A DNA stretch of 10,243 nt from Bacteroidales bacterium UBA3742 (GTDB lineage Bacteria > Bacteroidota > Bacteroidia > Bacteroidales > Paludibacteraceae): the NCBI GenBank assembly GCA_002371785.1, contig DFGU01000011.1:1-10243 (forward strand), read 5' to 3'. Within the stretch, counting starts at the first letter, position 1; every line of letters begins with the position of its first letter. Under the pieces are notes generated by a model that was not told the DNA's origin, ran no database searches, and saw nothing but the letters and a program-made list of their open reading frames with translations. Position numbers and translations under genes: made by a program. Shown piece after piece: positions 1 to 4,185 of the stretch.

Positions 1-136
1 ACTGGTTGTTGGTGGTCGGTGCCGTGCGGTGGGTAGCCAACAGCATCTTGTTGCAAGAGTGCTGACCGCTCTTGCTCGGCTTCGAGAGTGCGCCGGATAC
101 ACTATCGATACCGGCAGAGAAAATTACTTGAGCCAT
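1..136 (-). CDS. Unknown small protein, partial (C-terminus beyond window start)
   Basis: An ATG at 134-136 on the minus strand opens a frame that stays free of stops for 45 codons and runs off the window edge, so only the N-terminus is visible. It reads MAQVIFSAGIDSVSGALSK and so on to THRTAPTTNNQ. It has no signal peptide or membrane segment and is fairly polar. The start is supported by position: the codon lies 3 bases after the edge of a leader repeat (140-233) that sits at exactly the same distance from the start of the neighbouring gene at 594. An in-frame extension into the leader (MPMPMPKPFGKRRTR) is also open, so a longer N-terminus is possible. Function unknown. Its residues after 30 (LLATHRTAPTTNN) are laid out rather like LCTGRICNPRD in the next gene, which hints at distant paralogy, but this is a weak visual impression. 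Confidence 0.6.
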   Translation of the reverse strand, partial: MAQVIFSAGIDSVSGALSKPSKSGQHSCNKMLLATHRTAPTTNNQ

Positions 137-139
137 TCG

Positions 140-233
140 TGTTCGGCGTTTGCCGAACGGCTTTGGCATTGGCATTGGCATTGGCCTTGGCCGTTCGGAC
201 CTCTACGCCGTGAGAGGGGTTAAGGGTTAGGTT
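140..233 (-). repeat. Leader repeat, copy 1 (five hexamer units), upstream of small gene 1
   Basis: This is nearly identical to 598-685, differing by one substitution near 198 and by one extra TTGGCA hexamer. On the plus strand it holds three TTGGCA and two TTGGCC units (163-192). Inverted repeats are dense: 141-147 with 152-158 (GTTCGGC/GCCGAAC, 4-base loop), 153-161 with 190-198 (CCGAACGGC/GCCGTTCGG, enclosing the hexamers), and 200-204 with 213-217. The first two share bases 153-158, so they exclude each other. On the minus strand the repeat ends 3 bases before the ATG at 136, so it looks like a 5' leader that could control translation. Confidence 0.85.
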
Positions 234-248
234 AATTTTGTTTCTAAA

Positions 249-268
249 ATCCGCCAAACGTGGCGGAT
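249..268 (-). terminator. Perfect hairpin after small gene 2, possible terminator
   Basis: ATCCGCCA (249-256) pairs perfectly with TGGCGGAT (261-268) over 8 bp around a 4-base loop. On the minus strand it lies 11 bases after the stop codon of the 280-594 gene and is followed by TTTAGAAA, a poor T tract. It may be a weak terminator. The same outer arms (ATCCGCC/GGCGGAT) recur at 689-741, also just ahead of a leader copy, so it may instead be part of the repeated leader module. Confidence 0.5.
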
Positions 269-279
269 GCAGATTAGGG

Positions 280-594
280 TTAGTTGCCGAGTTTGGCGTA
301 CTCGGATGCGAAGATGTAGCCGGCCAGGGTGGCGTACTTCTTCTGGTTTTTGAACGAAAGGGCATAAGCGGCTTTCTGTTCGGAGGTGAGTGCCTTGACA
401 GCAGCGCGCGCCTGAGTGAACTTCTGTCGCACGGCTATCTCGTCGGCCGAGAGGGGGTGCTTGGAGAGGTCACGGGGGTTGCAGATGCGCCCGGTGCAAA
501 GGGTGTTGCCACGTTTCTGGAAGTAGGTGTCCGAGTGGGAGCAGATCTTTCCGCGGTAGTGGTTGACCATGTCGATGGGTTCATAACGTGCCAT
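280..594 (-). CDS. Unknown small basic protein, 104 aa
   Basis: The frame starts at the ATG at 592-594 (MARYEPIDMVNHYRGK) and ends at TAA 280-282, giving 104 aa. The product is basic and soluble-looking, with no signal peptide or membrane helix. Visible features are a central KRGNTLCTGRICNPRD stretch with two cysteines, then an alanine/lysine-rich helical C-terminal half (about residues 48-102). I do not recognise a function; proteins of this look occur in Bacteroidales accessory DNA, which is recollection rather than evidence. I chose this start because it lies 3 bases from the edge of leader copy 2, matching the spacing in the neighbouring gene. The frame is open further upstream through the hexamer repeat, adding MPMPKPFGKRRTT if an earlier ATG (631-633) is used. 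A hairpin at 249-268 follows the stop. Confidence 0.7.
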   Translation of the reverse strand: MARYEPIDMVNHYRGKICSHSDTYFQKRGNTLCTGRICNPRDLSKHPLSADEIAVRQKFTQARAAVKALTSEQKAAYALSFKNQKKYATLAGYIFASEYAKLGN

Positions 595-597
595 AGT

Positions 598-685
598 TGT
601 TCGGCGTTTGCCGAACGGCTTTGGCATTGGCATTGGCCTTGGCCGTTCGAACCTCTACGCCGTGAGAGGGGTTAAGGGTTAGGTT
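598..685 (-). repeat. Leader repeat, copy 2 (four hexamer units), upstream of small gene 2
   Basis: This is the second copy of the element at 140-233, with two TTGGCA and two TTGGCC units (621-644), one hexamer fewer. The near-start hairpin (599-605 with 610-616) is intact. The competing stem (612-619 with 642-649) is 8 bp rather than 9 because of the single substitution. It is followed on the minus strand by 3 bases and the ATG at 594. The copies differ in length by exactly 6 bases, so the coding frame through the leader stays open in both. Confidence 0.85.
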
Positions 686-688
686 TAG

Positions 689-741
689 ATCCGCCACCGG
701 TTTAGAACCGGAGCAGGGAATGCCTGCGGAGTAAGGCGGAT
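689..741. other. Three-way-junction-like inverted repeat
   Basis: An outer stem ATCCGCC (689-695) with GGCGGAT (735-741) encloses two perfect inner hairpins: CCGGTT (697-702) with AACCGG (706-711), loop TAG, and GCAGG (713-717) with CCTGC (723-727). This is the shape of a folded RNA or a protein-binding cruciform. It abuts leader copy 2. The outer arms repeat those of the hairpin at 249-268, and the first inner hairpin occurs again at 2318-2333. No known RNA family was recognised. Confidence 0.55.
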
Positions 742-981
742 ACGGGGTTAAACAATTCCGGCATCAAATGCCGGGTTAATTAACAAAGGATCATTCTCGC
801 GCGAGTGGCGCCAGAGTGGCGCGAGAGTGGCTGGGTGTGTGGAGATTGAATGGTGTTTGGGTGGTCTTTCTCTCAACCACAATCACTAATATAAACGACC
901 AAAGAGGGTGTTGCCCCTCTTTGCTCCACTTTGCTACAAAAAAATGCAAAAAAATGTATTTTTCGCTATTTTCTGCGGTTC
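742..981. other. Gene-free stretch with further hairpins
   Basis: Together with the leader and junction element, bases 595-981 contain no convincing gene. Perfect stems are seen at 758-764 with 768-774 (CCGGCAT/ATGCCGG, 3-base loop) and at 795-802 with 819-826 (TCTCGCGC/GCGCGAGA, enclosing a GGCGCC palindrome and a direct repeat GAGTGGCG at 803-810 and 814-821). No TAnnTTTG promoter was found on the minus strand here, so the promoter for the two small genes is not identified. Confidence 0.5.
901..922 (-). terminator. Hairpin after the three-gene operon, probable weak terminator
   Basis: AAAGAGGG (901-908) pairs perfectly with CCCTCTTT (915-922) around a 6-base loop. On the minus strand it lies about 60 bases after the stop of the acidic-protein gene and is followed by a loose T-rich run (GGTCGTTTATATT). 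It is placed to end the 1968-982 operon, but the T tract is poor. Confidence 0.45.
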
Positions 982-1428
982 TTACACGTATTCCGGTTCG
1001 GACATCGGTTCTTCCGGTCGCTCATCTTCATCCAGATCATCCATCAGTACTATCATCTCGTCCGTAAGCACGATCGGATAATCATCCGGATGGCGGTCTA
1101 TATAGGGATAGCCTGGTAGGTCGGGTTCGGGTACGCATACATCCAGGTATATCTCTTCGCCGGACAACTGGATCTCCTTCAGGTACTCATATACCTCCTG
1201 TTCTGCTTCGGGTTCGTCCCACTGCCAGCCGAGTTCTTGGCCTCGGATGCGGATGCCGTGGAGGGTGATGGTGAGCGGATAGAAGAGTTCGGATGGAAGA
1301 TGTTCGTAGAGAACGAATACTTCGGCCATGAGGCGGTCTTCCAATAGCGGGTTTATTTCCCATACTTCACAATGCGTGCCCGATATCATGGGGCGAGTTT
1401 TAATCAATTTCAATAACATAGTGTTCAC
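982..1428 (-). CDS. Unknown highly acidic protein, about 148 aa
   Basis: The longest frame gives 148 aa starting MNTMLLKLIKTRPMISG and ending SEPEYV. The protein is strongly acidic: the last 80 residues are crowded with Asp and Glu (for example DDLDEDERPEEP), and it has no signal peptide or membrane helix. A compact N-terminal part (EVFVLYEHLPSELFYPLTITLHGIRIRG) looks like beta strands. The family is not recognised. The start is uncertain: ATGs at 1428 or 1419 overlap the end of the HTH gene by 20 to 29 bases, while the ATG at 1389 starts 10 bases after that stop. The gene is the last of three minus-strand genes that are tightly spaced and probably co-transcribed. Strong acidity next to a DNA-binding partner could suggest a DNA-mimic or regulator-binding role, but that is only a guess. 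Confidence 0.7.
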   Translation of the reverse strand: MNTMLLKLIKTRPMISGTHCEVWEINPLLEDRLMAEVFVLYEHLPSELFYPLTITLHGIRIRGQELGWQWDEPEAEQEVYEYLKEIQLSGEEIYLDVCVPEPDLPGYPYIDRHPDDYPIVLTDEMIVLMDDLDEDERPEEPMSEPEYV

Positions 1429-1588
1429 AGATTATTTTCACCGCACCTGGCGGTAGGATTTGTTGTTTTGGTTTTAAGTTGTAGGGGGCGAGCATTTGCC
1501 GCATGTGCGGTTGGTTGAGCCAACGTTGTAGCGTCCAGCGGCTCACACCCGCCCGTTGGGCTAATTGCTGTTTGGTCATTGCTCTCAT
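1400..1588 (-). CDS. Small helix-turn-helix DNA-binding protein, 62 aa
   Basis: The frame MRAMTKQQLAQRAGVSRWTL and on to EHYVIEID is 62 aa. Residues 5-25 form a clear helix-turn-helix (KQQLAQRAGVS as first helix and turn, RWTLQRWL as recognition helix), of the kind used by small repressors and by excisionase/MerR-like proteins. A C-terminal segment (LPPGAVKIICEHYVIEID) may be a dimer or packing helix. The same frame is open for 120 more codons upstream, but that part is Arg/Pro-rich noise lying over the next gene, so I reject the long version. The ATG at 1588 is 8 bases after the upstream stop; ATG 1579 is an alternative. Probable role: transcriptional regulator, perhaps of its own operon, whose leader carries palindromes at 2050-2104. 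Target unknown. Confidence 0.75.
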   Translation of the reverse strand: MRAMTKQQLAQRAGVSRWTLQRWLNQPHMRQMLAPYNLKPKQQILPPGAVKIICEHYVIEID

Positions 1589-1596
1589 AACGGCGG

Positions 1597-1968
1597 TCAA
1601 TAGGGTAGTTGGTCGGGCGGCAGGACGTCGCGGACGTAGGGGAGGTTGTGGGCGAGCATGGTGGCCCGGGTGCAGCAGAGGTAGCGTCGGTTGAAGCGGA
1701 CGATGACAAGGGGTATGCCTTCGGCATGGGCGTCGTCCTGTTCCCATCCGTCGAGGAAATGGGGCATGGGGTTGGCGTTTTTCTGGAGGGCATAGTAGGG
1801 GTTGAAGTCGATGAACTCGCCGAGGGATTTTTTCTCGGAGAGGGTGTCGTAGATGAGTTGTTGGCGTTGCGGCGGGATGGCATCCCACATTTTCTCGCAG
1901 GCTCGACGGACGCCGTCGTATTCGGGGCCGGGTTGTAGGAGCGTCCATAAATCTTGAAAGGTAGCCAT
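1597..1968 (-). CDS. Unknown 123-aa protein, first gene of HTH operon
   Basis: MATFQDLWTLLQPGPEYDGV and on gives 123 aa, starting at ATG 1966-1968 directly after an extremely A/T-rich leader (1969-2045). The N-terminal half is helical and polar (VRRACEKMWDAIPPQRQQLIYDTLSEKKS), followed by FIDFNPYYALQ at 52-62 and a short strand-like segment GIPLVIVRFNRRYL at 84-97. No signal peptide, membrane segment or catalytic motif is visible. I do not recognise a named family. It is 8 bases upstream of the HTH gene on the same strand, so the two are very likely translated from one message. The gene pair looks like Bacteroidales accessory content, but its role cannot be deduced. Confidence 0.75.
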   Translation of the reverse strand: MATFQDLWTLLQPGPEYDGVRRACEKMWDAIPPQRQQLIYDTLSEKKSLGEFIDFNPYYALQKNANPMPHFLDGWEQDDAHAEGIPLVIVRFNRRYLCCTRATMLAHNLPYVRDVLPPDQLPY

Positions 1969-2202
1969 AATAATAATTAAAATAATAAATAAAAATAATT
2001 TTATAAATTTTTTATTATTCTTTTCTTTTTTGCTTCTTTTTTCTTTTGGGATCGGTCATATATGGCCGATACGTTTTGTTAGATCGGTCAAGCTTGGCCG
2101 ATACTAGAAGCGAAGCAATCCCTTTTTCGATGCATCAGACTGAGGATTGATTGAGGGACGCCCGGTGCATCGATTATTCCCTCGCGGTAAGAAAAGACGG
2201 TG
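1969..2202 (-). other. Long structured 5' leader of the HTH operon
   Basis: No convincing gene lies here. If transcription starts just after the candidate promoter at 2203-2210, the operon has a leader of about 230 bases. It contains a wide inverted repeat CGATGCA/TGCATCG (2129-2135 with 2166-2172 on the plus strand), two tandem palindromes (2050-2104), and then about 75 bases of nearly pure A/T next to the start codon. The 76-codon minus frame across 2088-2318 is treated as chance because it runs through the terminator and the palindromes. Confidence 0.45.
2050..2104. repeat. Two tandem 23-bp palindromic repeats
   Basis: Copies at 2050-2072 and 2082-2104 share the arms GATCGGTCA and TGGCCGATAC and are 32 bp apart start to start, about three helical turns. 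Each is a near-perfect palindrome. The centres differ (CATATATG against CAAGCTTG), but both remain palindromic, so the differences are compensatory. That is expected of a stem-loop or a dimer-binding operator rather than chance. They lie 82 bp and more upstream of the 1968 start, in the presumed leader, and could be the target of the small HTH protein encoded downstream. Confidence 0.65.
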
Positions 2203-2234
2203 CAAAAGTATAGAAAAAAAAGCAGCCACAGAAA
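2203..2234 (-). promoter_or_regulatory. Candidate Bacteroidota promoter for HTH operon
   Basis: On the minus strand TACTTTTG (2210-2203) fits TAnnTTTG. Twenty bases upstream is TTTC (2234-2231) in place of the usual TTTG. It overlaps the T tract of the terminator at 2214-2248, which would put the end of one transcript and the start of the next at the same spot. Plausible, with an imperfect -33 box. Confidence 0.45.
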
Positions 2235-2248
2235 TTGTGACTGCTTTT
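2214..2248 (-). terminator. Strong intrinsic terminator after the 372-aa gene
   Basis: GCAGCCACA (2222-2230) pairs with TGTGACTGC (2236-2244), with one G-T pair and a 5-base loop, and the stem extends through AAAA/TTTT to about 13 bp. On the minus strand it is followed by eight T residues (2221-2214). It lies about 100 bases after the stop of the gene at 2344-3462 and is oriented to end that transcript. On the plus strand only four T follow, so activity there would be weaker. Confidence 0.8.
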
Positions 2249-2317
2249 CGGCAATAAACGGCAATAAACTGCCGCGAAAAGAGGCTACTTTGTGATTTAC
2301 CGCGGCAATTTGCGGCA

Positions 2318-2333
2318 ACCGGTTTAGAACCGG
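2318..2333. repeat. Hairpin ACCGGTTTAGAACCGG, second copy of 696-711
   Basis: CCGGTT, loop TAG, AACCGG: a perfect 6-bp stem identical over 16 bases to 696-711. On the minus strand it lies 10 bases after the stop of the 372-aa gene. No T tract follows, so it is not a standard terminator. The two copies are in the same orientation and bracket the HTH operon. Confidence 0.6.
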
Positions 2334-2343
2334 GGCATGTTAT

Positions 2344-3462
2344 TTATCGTTTGTTGCGAGCATCTCGGAAATTGCGTTCATTATAGGGCAACGGGCCGAA
2401 GTAAGCGGTGAGTGCCTTGTAGATTTTGGAAGCTGCAAGATTTTTGGTAGAGAGATAGCCGAGTGCTTCGTTGGTTCGAATAGTTTTCCACATAGCTACG
2501 GCCGTTCCTTTGGCGGCGGCACGTAGTTCGGCTTCGACGGCTTCGGCTTTGCCTTCTTTGCGGCATTGATCGGTGATGTATTCGAAGGATGCGGGCGTGG
2601 TGGACGGGTCGGAAGGTTGGGGCGTTTCGGCATCCCATAGTTCGAGATAGTAGTCCATGCCCTCGAAGAGGCCAGCACGGAATTCTTCGATTTGTTCGGG
2701 GGTAATCTTATCTATTTCGAATAACTTCAACGAGACGATTCGTTTCCAATCGGAACGGAGTAGACGTACTATCTCAGCAGCCTTCTTTCCATCGAAAAGT
2801 TCGGCTATATGCTGCATGTTATAATAAAATGTCTTAAGATCAAACCGTTTTATTAGCGAAGGATCATATAGTCCGTCTTCCTCACTTGCACGTCGATAAC
2901 AAGGATATGGGTCATTAATTATATACGGCCATAAAATAATATCGAAAATGCTGGTGAGCCACATCTGTCTATCGAATAGTGTATCTTCTAATTTGGGCAA
3001 TTTATCGGCAAACCATATAAGAATTTGCTCATTAAAATGCCAATCCAAAGGGGTGAGAAGGACAAACTCTTCCGGTCTTTTCACATAGCGCTCTTCTGCC
3101 ACCTTGCCGATGATGATACGTGATTTCTTTAAGTCATCGGAGATTGGCACCCATACCAAAGGATGATACCATAGATAGTGCATATATGCTATGGCTCTAT
3201 AGTTGTAGACGTGAGTTATCTGTTTCCAATCAAGTTTCCACAGCTCTGTTAAACATTCTTCCAACAGGAGGTGATCTCGTAGCAGCGAAGGATTATTAAC
3301 ATTAATATTCACTGTGTACTCACCACCTGGAAAATCAACGTCGTTTTCATCATTCCTTCGCATTTGTAATACCTCTTCCGGTATCTTATACTCATCGGTT
3401 TTAGCCAGTTCACGCATCTCTTCGATGGTGAGTAATTGATATTGTTCTTGTTCGCTTTCCAT
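2344..3462 (-). CDS. Unknown 372-aa cytoplasmic protein
   Basis: The frame opens further upstream, but the ATG at 3460-3462 (MESEQEQYQLLTIEEMREL) is preferred because a consensus promoter lies at 3489-3520, inside the longer version. The 372-aa product has no signal peptide. Residues 60-180 are rich in Trp, Tyr and Leu (for example YMHYLWYHPLVWVP and MWLTSIFDIILWPY), probably buried helices rather than membrane spans since charged residues interrupt them. A Pro/Ser/Thr linker (279-292) leads to a C-terminal domain of about 55 residues (AMWKTIRTNEALGYLSTKNL to LPYNERNFRDARNKR) that looks like a small winged-helix-type fold. Family not recognised. It is transcribed alone, with its own terminator at 2214-2248, and divergent from the 44-aa gene. 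Lower GC than the genes after 4184 suggests acquired DNA. Confidence 0.75.
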   Translation of the reverse strand: MESEQEQYQLLTIEEMRELAKTDEYKIPEEVLQMRRNDENDVDFPGGEYTVNINVNNPSLLRDHLLLEECLTELWKLDWKQITHVYNYRAIAYMHYLWYHPLVWVPISDDLKKSRIIIGKVAEERYVKRPEEFVLLTPLDWHFNEQILIWFADKLPKLEDTLFDRQMWLTSIFDIILWPYIINDPYPCYRRASEEDGLYDPSLIKRFDLKTFYYNMQHIAELFDGKKAAEIVRLLRSDWKRIVSLKLFEIDKITPEQIEEFRAGLFEGMDYYLELWDAETPQPSDPSTTPASFEYITDQCRKEGKAEAVEAELRAAAKGTAVAMWKTIRTNEALGYLSTKNLAASKIYKALTAYFGPLPYNERNFRDARNKR

Positions 3463-3488
3463 AATTATTGTTCTATTAAAATCCGCTG

Positions 3489-3520
3489 CGAAGTTACAAA
3501 AAATTATTGAATTGTACAAA
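3489..3520 (-). promoter_or_regulatory. Promoter of the 372-aa gene
   Basis: On the minus strand TTTG (3520-3517) and TAACTTCG (3496-3489) are separated by exactly 20 bases. This is the Bacteroidota TTTG / TAnnTTTG arrangement, with one mismatch in the -7 box. The start codon follows about 27 bases later. Confidence 0.7.
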
Positions 3521-3562
3521 TTTATTTGCTAAAAGAATGAGAAAAGAGGATAATTGCCGCAA

Positions 3563-3611
3563 GAATGCGTCAAAAATGCACGAGGAGGGGCAATAGAATG
3601 TATCAAAAATG
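3563..3611. repeat. Pair of 16-bp direct repeats between divergent promoters
   Basis: GAATGCGTCAAAAATG (3563-3578) and GAATGTATCAAAAATG (3596-3611) match at 14 of 16 positions and are 33 bp apart, close to three helical turns. They lie between the promoter of the 372-aa gene and that of the 44-aa gene, about 20 bp ahead of the latter's -33 box. They may be regulator binding sites. Confidence 0.4.
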
Positions 3612-3630
3612 ACGTTCGGAGTAAATTCTA

Positions 3631-3662
3631 TTTGCACATCTCAGAAAAAAGTTGTAACTTTG
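3631..3662 (+). promoter_or_regulatory. Consensus Bacteroidota promoter of the 44-aa gene
   Basis: TTTG (3631-3634), 20 bases, then TAACTTTG (3655-3662): a full match to the consensus. The start codon of the small gene is 32 bases after the -7 box. Confidence 0.85.
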
Positions 3663-3694
3663 CAGCGAAATTTGATTAGAATAGCAATTGGACT

Positions 3695-3829
3695 ATGGAA
3701 GCAGCATTGAAACAATCTGTTACGCAGTATGCAGGAACTATCTCGGAAGAGAAGTGGAATAGCCTACATACTCTCGACGAATTGGATGCATCATTGAAGC
3801 GTATTATCCATAATCATTTTCACGAATGA
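3695..3829 (+). CDS. Small 44-aa protein of unknown function
   Basis: ATG 3695-3697 to TGA 3827-3829 encodes MEAALKQSVTQYAGTISEEK then WNSLHTLDELDASLKRIIHN and HFHE. It is soluble, mixed-charge and mostly helical in appearance, with no signal peptide or membrane helix and a His-rich end. Coding is supported by the perfect promoter at 3631-3662 at a normal distance, with no other start in between, and by protein-like composition. It is too small for a domain call. It could be a regulator, an antitoxin-like or phage-type small protein, or the coding part of a dual-function RNA, since about 350 bases of hairpin-rich non-coding sequence follow before a strong terminator. An 18-codon frame overlapping its stop (from 3826) is probably chance. 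Confidence 0.65.
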   Translation: MEAALKQSVTQYAGTISEEKWNSLHTLDELDASLKRIIHNHFHE

Positions 3830-4153
3830 AAGAACTAAAGAGTAGTTGTTGTGTACGAAGCTATTCACGAATTGCTGTTTGAATAGAAATATCGTCCCCG
3901 CCCAGACGTAAAATAGGGCAAAAGCGCAAAGCGTTGCGCAGACATATTGATTAAAAGCGTCTTACGCGCTTTGTTTTGGCTTCTTGGAATCTGGTAAATT
4001 CATATCCTATATTTCCAGAGACACCGGCTTGGCCGGTTGCACCGAAGGTAGGTACCCGCCGGAGGCAAACCGAAGCGAGATACGAGACATCGAACGTAAG
4101 TAGATCGCCCTACACATAAACGGCAAACAAAAAGTGCCTCCGGGCACTCTGGT
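3830..4153. other. Gene-free structured stretch downstream of the small gene
   Basis: No convincing gene is present. Inverted repeats: GCGCAA/TTGCGC at 3924-3939, AAAGCGC (3921-3927) with GCGCTTT (3966-3972), ACCGG/CCGGT around 4023-4035, and AGTGCC (4133-4138) with GGCACT (4143-4148) closed by a UCCG tetraloop. On the minus strand 3951-4109 is free of stops for 52 codons (reading for example PTFGATGQAGVSGNIGYEF) but has no ATG, so it may be a gene remnant or a dispersed repeat. The layout suits a non-coding RNA or a long 3' region of the small gene's transcript. Confidence 0.4.
3954..3977 (+). terminator. Possible terminator after the 44-aa gene
   Basis: AAAGCG (3954-3959) pairs with CGCTTT (3967-3972) around a 7-base loop and is followed by GTTTT. 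The right arm can pair alternatively with AAAGCGC at 3921-3927. A moderate intrinsic terminator for the plus-strand small gene; the stronger one is at 4154-4185. Confidence 0.45.
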
Positions 4154-4185
4154 AAAAAAAATCGTCCAAACGGGCGATTTTTTTT
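4154..4185. terminator. Strong bidirectional intrinsic terminator
   Basis: ATCGTCC (4161-4167) and GGGCGAT (4172-4178) form a 7-bp stem with loop AAAC, flanked by eight A on the left and eight T on the right, so both strands give stem plus T tract. On the minus strand it begins at the stop codon of rsmD and ends the rsmD transcript. On the plus strand it would stop any RNA coming from the 3631-3662 promoter. Confidence 0.9.

Noticed and set aside
211..283. Telomere-like TTAGGG words
   Set aside because: Only a few irregular copies are seen, at leader and gene ends, with no array and in a bacterial context.
595..830. Integron attC-like site
   Set aside because: Core-like words (GTTAGGT, GTTAAAC) occur, but no segment starts with RYYYAAC and ends with GTTRRRY around a suitable palindrome, and no integrase is present.
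1589..1948. N-terminal 120 codons of a long minus frame ending in the HTH gene
   Set aside because: Arg/Pro-rich composition and complete overlap with the better-supported 123-aa gene in another frame show it to be read-through of a chance open frame.
2050..2104. CRISPR repeat pair
   Set aside because: Only two copies with a 9-base spacer, repeats that are palindromic with variable centres, and no cas gene nearby.
2088..2318. 76-codon minus frame with a hydrophobic stretch
   Set aside because: It crosses the strong terminator, the candidate promoter and one of the palindromes; the hydrophobic part is simply the translated T tract.
3826..3882. 18-codon frame overlapping the stop of the 44-aa gene
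   Set aside because: Very short, unusual composition (SSCCVRSYSR) and nothing but an ATGA overlap to support it.
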